From: Acanthosoma haemorrhoidale
Lineage: Eukaryota; Arthropoda; Insecta; Hemiptera; Acanthosomatidae
NCBI GenBank assembly: GCA_930367205.1
Contig: OV884009.1
Coordinates: 88,185,189-88,249,188 of the forward strand
Length of the DNA: 64,000 nucleotides
Direction: 5' to 3'
The stretch's first letter is position 1; the number at the start of each line of letters is the position of its first letter. A program made the translations under genes and the position numbers. The notes under the pieces are model-generated. The model was not told where the DNA came from, searched no databases, and saw nothing but the letters and a program-made list of their open reading frames with translations. This document shows, piece by piece, positions 1 through 11,500 of this stretch.

Positions 1-599
1 AATGCTTGGAATAAGTTGTTGGAGGGATGCAGCACAGATAGGGATGGTTGGAGGAAGATAACTAAAAAGGCCTGGGTTCTGCAAGGACCGTAACCTCATG
101 GATAGGTAGATAGTTAATAGGAGAAAATGTTTAGTTTCAATGACTTTAAAAATAACAGATCTACTTCTAATAATTCCCTTAACCCTTTCGAAATGGAATT
201 CGAATATACTGGTAGCAAGGTTTCTAGCACATGTAGATGGATTGGTAGTTTACTGACAGAGATTTTACCCCTGTTAGATGTTTGGAGAAGCTTTAGTAGA
301 GTTCTATGGGTAACCTGAATGTTCTTCTTTATGGAGGCAGTAAACAAACACGCTTGGGAATGGGCCAATGGCCCATATTTATGTGTTTCATTTGTATCTG
401 TCTCTATTTTTGTTTTGTATGCAGTTAGTAATCGTTTACTGATGCTTCAAGTCATCAACACTACATACATTAACCATTGTAGATGACAAGATTCTTCCCT
501 GTGGAAACTCGGGCAAATATTCCTACATTAAAATAATTTTTATTTGTCTTCTTTAATTTCTTTCAAAGTACTTTATTTTCTTCCATATATTCTCAAAGA

Positions 600-905
600 G
601 TGTGTGTGCCTCAAGAAAGTGTTATTAGTTCTTTCTTTAGTCTACATTCACAGCTAATAATCAAGACCACCTTTGTACTTTTCATGACACTTCCTTCGTT
701 TTTTCCAATGGTGATCCCCTCTTACAAATTTTACAGGAACATCTTCTTAAGATTTTGCTCAAGAAATATAAAATTAAAATTAACCACCATAACATATTTT
801 ACATAACTAATATTCAAAAAGTTAAGTATCTCGAGATTACCTTCAACAAAAAGGACCCCACATTTAGACCAAAATTTCAATACACACATAAAAATATTAC
901 AATTA
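600..905 (+). pseudogene. LINE reverse transcriptase remnant, Jockey-like
   Basis: One frame gives VPQESVISS, the reverse transcriptase VPQGSVxSP motif. After a one-base loss around 679-681 a second frame gives FHDTSFVFSNGDPLLQILQE (from FADDTxxFS, catalytic Asp pair damaged) and KVKYLEITFNKK (from VKYLGxxxDxK). The order and spacing match the palm and thumb of Jockey-clade non-LTR elements. Frameshift and motif decay mark it as dead. The first 120 bases of the window may belong to the same or another relic, but I cannot name them. Confidence 0.6.
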
Positions 906-1284
906 CTTCTTCAATTTCTATAAAATGAATAAAAATCATCTTTATATTCGAAAATAATTAATTGGAAACATATCAATTCTTAAACCAAAAATTACAAAAG
1001 ATCCTGTATATAACACAAAAGAGAACACTAGTATCCAGAAAACTTTGAATGGAAAATAAATACAATTTAAAAGAGAATGAGATACTTATAATTATTAAGG
1101 CAATAAAGAAGCACTAGGTTCATAAAAAAAACCTCAAGGTGACATATAAAATATGTTGAAATATAATTTTTAAAGACTATTAATAAAAAAGGAGGCAGGA
1201 AAGCATTAGTGATTATTAATCTTAATATAAAAATGTTCCCAAAATAAGGCAAAAAAACAAACTTATTATACCCAATATAACATT

Positions 1285-2676
1285 ATAGTAGAACCTTGCT
1301 AATCTGACTTCCACTAGTAGTCCAACCGTCTTGTGGCCCCCACTAAGTACGTAGTATTCTCGAAACCCCTGAACCGGTGAGTTCGCAATGAGAATTTTTC
1401 TGAAAATGGTAAATTCAATCAAATCCCTTTACTACCCTTTCAGTTTTATTTTGAACTTAAGACTGGTGAAGTTAGATTGTTTTTAACTACATATGTATCA
1501 TTTATAATATTTCTTTCTTTCCAAAAATGGAAAAAAGAGGTGGTAAAAGAAAACACAATGACGTTGAAAGAAAAGATAAACGTATAACTACATAATATAA
1601 CATATTAAATACTATTGCATTTTTTTATGAATATAATTCTGTTAGCTACTACAGAACAACCTCGATGAGAGTAATGATGGAGTGAGTATTCCTGGATAAT
1701 CCAAAAACAGATATTTATAGCCTAACTTTGATATATGTATAAATACTTTTATTTTCAAAACTAAACATGAATGTACATACGCACATACATATAGAAAAAA
1801 ATAAATACATAGGCAGCTTAGTTAAAATATGTTGTGCTCAGTAATCAGTTTTTGTTTTTTATACTCAGATTTGATTTTTTTAACCTCTGTTCTTATGATT
1901 TTTAAAGCTATAATTTTTCCATATTCCAAAGTTCTATCTTCAACATAGGTGATAAGCTGATCAACTGCTTGTGCTTGATCTGTAATCACTTTTTCAATGG
2001 TCGATTCAAATAAATCCACCTTGATGTCCAAAATATCGCTTTTGGGATGGGCTAGACTCACTTCACAAATGACTGTAAATTATTTCATCATCAGTGAGCT
2101 GTTTGTATCCTTTATCATTCTTGTCCCTTTCCATCCACTGAACCATATTGTCATTTCGTCCGTCATCTGTTTTTAAAATGGATTCAAATGGGTGATATGG
2201 CACATCGTCCAGTAAAAGAACGGCCTTAGGAGTAAGTCTGTTTTCGCACTGTCATTCGCAGACATATGGAACAAATTTCTTAAAAACCAATCTTTAAAAC
2301 ACTTTCATCCAAAAAACCCTGGATGATTGATTACCCGGATAATAGAGGAGTACTGTATACTACTAATTATATATACATTTTAAATGTAAAACAAATAAAA
2401 ATAATCATGAATAAATAAATAAAATAAAATGTTAAGCCAACTCTACCGATGATCTAAAGACCATGTAATTGTTATATATTATTTCGTTTAATTCAAATGT
2501 ATATTATCCTATAAAGCAAGAAGAGCATGTAATAAAGACTTAAAAACCAAAACAAAAAAAACATGTAAAAGTTGTATTTGTTTAATCTACAAGTTAATCC
2601 CGTAGCTTAATATCTTTTAGCCATTCCAACCTAGCCCCTGGTCCCATAAAGGTCGGATTAGCGAGGTTCTACTGTA
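1285..2676 (-). mobile_element. Tigger/pogo-like DNA transposon relic
   Basis: The ends are inverted: AGTAGAACCTTGCTAATCTG at 1287 and, reading back from 2674, CAGTAGAACCTCGCTAATCC, each flanked by TA. This is the type of terminus seen in Tigger/pogo elements. The 1.39-kb interior carries a transposase remnant on the minus strand. A second inner pair of similar ends (near 1650 and 2334-2360, CAGTACTCCTCTATTATCCG read from the right) suggests nesting. Confidence 0.7.
1822..2245 (-). pseudogene. Tigger/jerky-type DDE transposase remnant
   Basis: Reading leftward from 2245, PKAVLLLDDVPYHPFESILK matches the block around the second catalytic Asp (consensus KxLLLLDNAPAHP). It then jumps to WMERDKNDKGYKQLTDDEII, the C-terminal acidic block of jerky/Tigger proteins, so the intervening part including the third Asp is deleted. 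A stop and a frame change near 2060 precede a last open stretch of 79 codons. In the best block DDVPYH replaces DNAPAH. This is a dead copy. Confidence 0.65.
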
Positions 2677-5462
2677 TTTATATTTATGAGTAGTTCAGCA
2701 GCACTGAGAAAAAAGGCAGACACCAATATTTTATTTTATTAGTCTCAATAAATTTACATTATCTTTATTGGATTATACTGTCAATGACAAGCCTTCTTTA
2801 CATCAGCTTGGGGAACTTGATAAAGATCCCTGATTCAATTGTCAATGATTGCTTTGTTTATAATTACACTGGATATAGTCAGATCAACTATCACACACTC
2901 CCCATTTTTACTGGAAAGAAACAACCACTACTGAGAAAATTTTAACTGTTTCTTGATCATTAATCCATGTCATATTTACCAATTCATAAGATTTCAATAT
3001 ATGAATTAACGTAATACAGTACGTGATATGAGAAAATAATAGCCAATATCAACTTGGAGAACGGACCTTATGAATTTAAACTGGACCTTCATCAAAAGTT
3101 AGTTTGTTTTTTTTTGAAAAGTTACAACATAAGTTAGTTATAACTATATATCCACTAACCCAATTCACATGATTTATGGATATATGAAAAAAATGCAATG
3201 ATAAACTTATGTTTAATATTTTTATTTTTATAAATTCTAGTCATCTTGTAAAAAAATATCTTCAATTTCATCAACTATTATCAAAGGGATGAAAGAAAAT
3301 CAGCGCCATTAATTAAAAGGAGAAAAGTTTGGTTAACAGAGCAGAAAAAAAAATCACTAACAAGTGTAAGTGCGGAGGGCTGACAACCCATTCAACCGTG
3401 ATAACTAACTAAACTAATCAAAGGCAAACAGAAAAATAGAGCTGATCGGATCTGGATAAAATATTGGCATTTATAATTTCAGTGACCTTCAAATAATAAA
3501 AATAATGTAATTATAAAAATGACAAATTTAATTCACTACTCTATTCAAATTTTGAAAAAGACCTATAATAATAAGTCATTAATATAATGTAGCATAAGTT
3601 GTTAATTTTTACTGATGAAAATTAAAAAAAAAAATTATTTTTTGTAACTGTTTGTGTAACTGCTATGCAGATAAGACCAGATTATTTTTGATTGGAAATA
3701 CTTAAAATCATCTCAAAATTAGAAGAAGATAAGACTTAAAACTAGCAGAATAAAGAACTATTATCATTATACATATTAAGTGTATAGCAAAAAAACAAGC
3801 CTTTTGATTAACTCTATACTACTATTAAAGTCCATACTACTAAATGCAATCACATCATTTTTATAGAGCATAGATTACAATAATAAGAAACAATAAAAAC
3901 CATTCATTAGGGTCAAAGTAAACAATGACACCTTTTGATTTTAACTTGGTTGAAAATAAATTGTCATAAAGTATAGCTATATTTGTACCACAATTGCCAG
4001 AATTATAGTGCGTGCTAATTAAAGATTTCAGATGTCAAAAATGTACTTCCAGGACCTCAGGTCTGCCTAAGAAACTGTTTGTTTGAGTTTAACATCTTCG
4101 TGTATTCCAACTTAGGGCATATTAATTGAACATATCAAGTCTCATAATTTGTCATAAGAAAAGTGGTACGATTTTCAGTGTCATTCATATAAACTAATCA
4201 ATTGCAAAATAAATGAAGGAAAAATGATTAGGTAATCTACTATATATATAATAATAAAATATTGAAACAGATCTATAGCAGAACTTTTACAACAAATCAC
4301 TGAACTATGTTAATTCTGACAGACAACACTTAAAAGGAGAGATAGACATTCAGAGAATTTTAGGGAAATGTTAGATAAAATGTCGATCACTAAGGCAAAA
4401 ATTTGACACTGGTCTATATAGAAACTATTATATGTTGGTTAATAATAAAGTATCGATAAACTTAACATTGATGGCTTAAATATATTGGTATAAGACTATC
4501 AATGAAATATCATCAATAAATAAAATAAGACATCCCTGTTTGGCCATAACTCTTAGATTTTTTATTTGTTGGTGTGATAAAGGAATTATTGCCAAAAAAA
4601 AAATAGGTTAACTATAGGAGACATCAAATTTTCTCTTAAAACCAGTGATAATTTTCCCTTTAACATTTTTTTTACAATAACATCTTTGTACGTACGCCAA
4701 TGAACCTACCCTAGAGTAAATAAGGGCATTGAACCAAAATAAAGAAGCAAAGCATATGAGACACCTTAAAACATGGATGTTTTTCGGTATAAATATTGGT
4801 ATTTCTGCCTTATAAAACTAATGTATGATTTTTTTTTAAAACATGAACCTAAAATATCAACGCTTTTCTCTTAAAATATTCCTAAACAAATTTACAGAAT
4901 CACTATCTGTTCATCTGTTACACAGAATTATTAGCTTTTTTTCAATAATTATATTTATCTTTCAATAGTTCATACACAATTTACATCTCTTTCTCTCATC
5001 CTCTTTATGACGGATAAATAACAATTTTAACAGTTTAATAAATAATTTAAAAAGTCTGATCATGCCACTTAACAATTGAAAAATAAGATCCTCCCTAAAT
5101 TAAGTAAAAATTGTTTTTTCAAAGTTAATAATTAAGAAAGGGGGTTATTTGACGCATGTGCGGTTGTCTCAGCATTTCTCTACTCCCCCCAAGCTCTTGC
5201 TAGGGCACTTATCTGCAAGTTTCCGGAGAATGAACATATTAAGCTACAGTTTTAGTAGTATGGACAACTGTGTATAATAAATTCAAAATTATTATATTAA
5301 TTAATGGTGTTAACTTAACATAGACCATGACACACCAGTGAATTTCCATATAGTAAGTATGAACAATTAATTATGGTTTCCCTTTATAAGTTTATAGTAA
5401 ACATAGCAGCACATATAGCATGTTTTTTGTAAATGAAAAGTTTTCTTTTTAATTGTCTAAAT

Positions 5463-5466
5463 ATTA

Positions 5467-5490
<24 letters not shown>
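5463..5490. repeat. (TA)n microsatellite
   Basis: An uninterrupted TA run followed by a T run. A simple repeat in non-coding DNA. Confidence 0.9.
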
Positions 5491-5497
<7 letters not shown>

Positions 5498-5759
5498 CAA
5501 TTATTCTAAATTCATCAAACATCTATAATCCATCATCCTAATGAACTTCATAAGATAGATAAATAATTTAACTTTCCAGGATCAACATGTGGACACTATA
5601 GTGAAGAAAGAGGAAGGAAGGTTAAACATCGGTCATATTATATTTTCTTGTACATATAGATGTCCCATGAGCATTTTTAAATAAACATCTGCAGTTATAT
5701 AGAATCTTTGGGTGACATTTTTTTATTATTATTTAATTAAAAATTAGTATTTTAAAAAA

Positions 5760-6150
5760 ATCCATGGCATAACACCTCACGAGGTTGAAGCCCAATAAAA
5801 TCCCTGTAGTTGGTTGGCCACATTGAGGTGCTGGTGATAGCCTTAAATTTGTTTTTCTTGATCGGATTCACCTTTTTATTCAAGTAGCTACTCATTTATC
5901 CTCATGAGGCTTAGTTGACCCCGACCAGACCCATCCCATAAAGAAACGATCCTAGGGAAAGCCAGGGATCAAATGAGTTTCTGTAGTTTTAGATCTCAGC
6001 ATACTAACTTGATTGTGGGGGCGGTCAATAGTTAATATTTTCCCCAAGATATCTGAACACCAGTGACATTGTAGGGTGTGGGTTGTTAAGAGGAAACTAA
6101 GGAGCATTTACCATTGGTCATACACATATATACCTCACAAAGGGGACAGG
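5760..6150 (-). repeat. possible SINE or other short dispersed repeat
   Basis: The stretch is more GC-rich than its flanks. Read on the minus strand it has short conserved-looking blocks (TTTGATCCCTGGCTTTCCC, TGAGTAGCTACTTGAATAAA) of the kind found in short retroposons. No second copy is present in the window, so the call is weak. Confidence 0.3.
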
Positions 6151-7988
6151 GTAAGAAGTAGAAGTAATGGTGTTTTTATTTTAAATTATTTATCTTTGCC
6201 AGTTAAATACTTTTATCTTATGCAATTTAAGATTTCTGTTGTTTCAGTGTTTAATATTTTAAGATAATAAAAAATATGATAGATATTATTCTCGAAAAGT
6301 ATTGATATTGTTTTGTTAAAATATAGACAGTTTTATATTATAATATAGATTTTTCTCCCCTTTCAAAGATTATTTTCTTATAATTTCAATTGTTTTTTTG
6401 AAACATTGAGGTTAATTTGTACGTTCAAAGAACCAGATTTTTTCTATTCAAGCTATGGTGTTTTTCTGTTAAAACATCTGTTGTTTTATCTTGAACAATT
6501 GATGGTTTTCTCTTAAAATGTTGATGTTTTATCTTAATGATAATTTTTAGAATCTTAAAACATTGATGATTTTCTGAAGGCATTCATATTTATTTCCTAA
6601 AATTTTAATACATATTTTTGTGCGTAAATATTGTTTATCTCAAAACAGATATAACTCTCCTGAGACATTGGTATCTGTTTGTTTAAATTAATCATGTTTT
6701 TCTCCATAACATCTTTCCTGTCACATCGATCTATTTAGAACACTAAGTGAGCGTAAACCCCACTAAAGAAAAACAATCATCAATAGAAACATTGATGTAT
6801 TAGTTTGATGTTTTGTCAACATCAATATCAAGCCATAGATAAATAGATACTTGTTTTTTTGTCATCCCTAGGTACAGAGAGAGACAGGACTTTCTCCAAT
6901 TCATTTATACAATTTATCAAATTCCAAGATTATCTCCATTTGGGTTTAATTAATTAACCTAATAGCCATTTAAAATGTAACTCTGGCTGCACTTTTCAAA
7001 ACTTTGTTTTTTAATCGATTTCAAATTTAGTTATGATCTTAACTCTCATTTGGTTTTTAATATTATTTCTTATTTTATTTAATGCTTCTTATTATATCAA
7101 TCTACCCTCCAGGTAGAATAGAATCACATTACTTCAAGAGTGATTACATAACCAATATAAATAGCAAAGTTCAAGTTGTGCAATTGTTTTTTGTGCCCAG
7201 TTAATATATATTATCTCTATCTGTTAGATAATTAAAAAATAAGTAAATGATATAATTCAAGGAATTGTGTTGAATTTATGAATTCTGTGGTGAAATTGAC
7301 TAATTTCAAATAAAAGGGTTCATTCCTGTTAATTGCACATTTTATGCTCATATATAAAATTATTGACATTAAAAATTAAAATTGTAAAAGTTCATTATAA
7401 AAAATGATTCCTTCATAATAAAAGCAATAAGAATAAAATATAATATAAGTTGGAAAAATGTACATGTCATCAGATTTTAAAATGTGACATAAGACAAAAG
7501 AACACAAATCAACAAATATCAATTGAGAATAACACCAGGTGAACTAAGATTAGACTACCAAATTTTAATGACTGATCCTCAATGTAATTTTACCCTAAAC
7601 GTTCATTAACTTTAAAAAAAAAAAACAAGCTGTGGAACTGAATGAAGCTAATGTTGAACGAATATTAACAATTGTTTGATAAATGAATATCATAACAGAA
7701 AATATGAATTTAACTTAGAAATACTTCTACAATTTAGAAATTTCAGGTATAAAAAATATATATCCTTATTGTCTTTTTAACCTGATATAAAGCTTGCCAT
7801 TCTGTAACTTTTTAAAGCCATAACTTCTGGGTTTTAGTCACAATGAAGTAAAGTGCATCTCATGGAGTACCACCACTATGGGTGGCTTTCTCCTCTCAAG
7901 TCTAAAAAGACAATTACTAGATGTATTTAATAAAATTAACATTTTCTAATAGCTAAAGTTAAAAATAATCTTATAAGAATAAATTTAC

Positions 7989-8112
7989 CATCACTTTCAG
8001 ATCTTGATTCTAATTTGCTACCAGGTTTCAATTTCGCAATTAAAGGTGGTAGTTTGCTTAACGTAGTTTTCCTTTCGTTTTCGTCACATTTACTATTGCC
8101 TTTCTTACTTTT
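7989..8112 (-). CDS. loco: loco exon 11: basic linker, last exon seen in window
   Basis: 41 codons plus one base (phase 1), acceptor TTGTTTTCAG and donor GTAAAT. It is Lys- and Ser-rich (KSKKGNSKCDENERKTTLSK, then LPPLIAKLKPGSKLESRSES). The next exon, expected to hold GoLoco, is not seen in the remaining 8 kb to the left. Confidence 0.75.
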
Positions 8113-8363
8113 CTGAAAACAATATGCAAATACTTACATATTTAACCTTATCAACTTTTTTTTGTAAAAAAAAAAAGCTTCAAATATATAGTTATGTTAA
8201 TATCTCTAATTGTAAAAAACTGGCTGAAGAAAGGAAAATATTTTTACACTAATCATTAATTAAATAATTTGAAAAAAATACTTGAAATATCAACATTGAC
8301 AATATGCTCTTAGGAGTGGTAACTTTCAACAAATGCTTGATTGAGAGAGAGAGAGTATGGAGG

Positions 8364-8421
<58 letters not shown>

Positions 8422-8490
8422 GAGAGAGAGAGAGTGAGAGAGAGAGAGAAAGAGGGAGTGTGTGAGAGACAGGGAGAAAGAGAGAAAAAA

Positions 8491-8542
<52 letters not shown>

Positions 8543-11500
8543 TTATCATAGTACTTATTATATATAAATTTCATTTATGATTGGTAATAATATTCCAATG
8601 TTAATAAACTTTTCTAGTATTCAGTAATCTAGAATATTTGATTTAATAGTAAACAAAAGTTAATAAACTAAATATAATGAAATTAAATAAAGGTTATTTA
8701 TAGTAAAGGTTCCAACTATTATCTTGTGATATTTTGCTTTTTTCACTATCATTTAGAATATTATTTGTGTAAACAGAAATGGAATGAAAATGTGTTAAAT
8801 TATAATATGAATGTACTAGGCTCAAATTCCTAGACATACTGAGATTTGTCCTTTCACTTGCATCCACAAAACAGTAATTGGTGCTTCCTGATAGGATAAT
8901 TAACCTTTTCCTACTCATAATGGGAGTACAAAAAAACCCTATCAAAAATAATAATAAAATTAACTGAATTATTCTTAAGATGTGGATTTGGGTAACTCTA
9001 TTATTTAATGTAAGTTTGGAGTGATGTAACCGGTAACTGATAGTAAATCATTTCTTGGAGATGATAAAAAACATTATAACAAACCAACAAATCGAAATTA
9101 ATGTGAAAATTTTTTTTATTACAAAAGCAAACAGAAATAAATTGTTATTTTCACTTTAAGTAAATACTTACACGTTGCTTGTCAATAAATGTAGATTCAC
9201 GTCTCCAAAAGCGACCCAATATGCCTGAATTTTCTGAGCTCCAATCTTCTGACTGGAAAAATATAATAATAATGCAATAAAAAAAAACAATAAATTTTAT
9301 TGCAACATAATATAAGGCTCAACAAAATTACTACAATTGACAAAATAGGGTCATCTATAGTAAAATGAATAGAGAAAAATTGAAAAAAATGCCGAATTAA
9401 TTTGTATGTAATTGGAACTAATACATTGTAGAGGTCAATCTCTAACTAAGCACTCTGTGGCAACCTCTATAACCAATCCAGCAACTCAACCTCTAAGCTC
9501 GATGACACCAAGCACTATCTAGCTCAAAAAAAGTAAATTAAGCCACGGCGCCTCTCACAATCATTGTTTACTAAAAAATAACTAAATGTTCAACCTTTCT
9601 CTGAATAAATTAGTCTTCTCAGCATGAACTGGCTGAAGAAAGGAAAATATTTTTACACTAATCATCAATTTAAATAGCCTGTTTGCCTTATTTTATCTTG
9701 CAACCAAACACAACAACCTCTTCTGCAATGATGTATGCTCTTAAATACTTTCATGGCTTAGACTTGCTTCACTGCTCATGTGAAGCATCCCTCCAACATT
9801 AAAACGTAACTAAAAAGTTGTCATTGATCAATGACATACAATTTCAGTGATTTAAACTAAAATGATACAATTAAAGAATAGGCATTGATGGAAATTCATT
9901 CAAAGATTCTAGTCAAGATACCCAAAATATTAGGCAGTATCTATAAGAATAAGTCTTTTTTTTAGTAAGGGATAATTGTAACTGGCAGTGAATTGACATT
10001 AATCATTTTAAAGAAACCCCTGACACCGTAATATAAAGAAGACAAATTTAGGAATGCTTGAAAAAGAAGGATTCTCACCCCATGAGGTGGATTACAACCT
10101 GGATTCTGATGGCTCAACCGGTTTCATAGATCTAATAAGATTCCATAAAAAATTTAAAATGGCTAGACTCACACAGATTTAAAGAAACAAATAACCCCGA
10201 AGAACAAGATGACAAAGTTTAAGATGAGAAAAAGCCAATTTATAAAAAGTGTGGTCTTTGGTTTTCCAACCAAGGGGCAATAACCAGTAAATCAAGCAAT
10301 TTCTACAAAGTTGAAAACAATAGCAAAAAGCTGTCGCAACCACCACAAATACAGGTAATCTTCCGAGTACCACAGGGTTCTTACAGGACCCCACATTTGC
10401 TACTCCTTTTTGGCCATGCAGAAGTAGTTAGGAAATTGAAAATACGCAATATTACAGAGTTTTAGATCGTGGAAACGAATCTAACCTCAAAATGTCAATT
10501 ACCCAGATGAAAAGCTGTATAATTGCTTTTAAAAATTACACGTTATTTTCCACCTTTGATCGTGAATATTTTGTGGAAACATATTTTTTTCTCATTAAAG
10601 TAATGGGGTGACTGATAAAAAATGGCCATTCATTTTCTTCGAAATTATAATCCACTGAATGGCTTTATTTGTTCTTCAAATCCAATTAAGGTTGATATCA
10701 CTTTAATCCCCTAGACTATGCTAAAAGGTTTAGTCAACAAAATGGCCTTGTCTTGCCTTCAGCTTTGTCTTGGCATTCGGTTAAACATTATGACACTAAA
10801 ATTTAAAATATTGGTAATATTATGTCATTATTAGAAACATAAGTTTCCCGCCACCAAAAGAATGTGGTAATTCATAGGAGAGGGTGCTCTTTCTGAATGG
10901 ACTGTGAGTAGATAGTTCCAGAAACTTGTGACATCAGCCTCAAGAGGAAAGAGGGTACTGTGCAAAAATCATCATTCGATGCGGACGCTCTAAGGGACTC
11001 TGTTGAGGCAGACCCAACGAAACTACCAACTCGGGAATTGGCAAGAGAGCTTGGAGTTTCCCAATCCACCATAAACCTTGGGCTACATAACTTGGGAAAA
11101 GTCGCCCCATGAGTTGACCACTGAGCAGGGGCAGGAGATCGAGTAGAAATTTGTCAACCACTTTTGAAAACCCCAAATGACCATTTTTTCATAAAAATAA
11201 TTTTTACTTGCAATGAATGATATATTGGAGAAACCCTAAGACCAAGAAACAATGGTTAGAGAGCAATCAGCCTGCTGTGCCAGTCCCTAAGCAAGGGCAA
11301 TTCGAAAAAAAGACAATGCTCTATCTCTCCATGTATCTTGCAATTAAGAAGCCATAATTCATTTCAGAACGTTGAACCATTGCTTCAGAACTTTATAGTG
11401 ATCAGTTACAAAGAATGTATAATGTTATAACCCAGGGTTACCCAGGATTAATAAATAGAAATCAGGTTTTGTTTCAACAAGATAACGCCCAATCACACAC

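Larger units (their letters stand above)
2677..7988. other. loco intron or downstream sequence, no gene seen
   Basis: Over 5 kb of AT-rich DNA lies left of the last visible loco exon. I looked here for the GoLoco exon on the minus strand and found no match. It holds a TA microsatellite at 5463-5490 and a SINE-like stretch at 5760-6150; otherwise nothing recognisable. Confidence 0.6.

Noticed and set aside
7000..7988. GoLoco exon of loco
   Set aside because: No DDQR-type motif in the minus strand here or anywhere left of 7989.
8310..8574. Two overlapping Ser-Leu-rich open frames on the minus strand
   Set aside because: They are translations of the GA microsatellite, with no start context or flanking exons.
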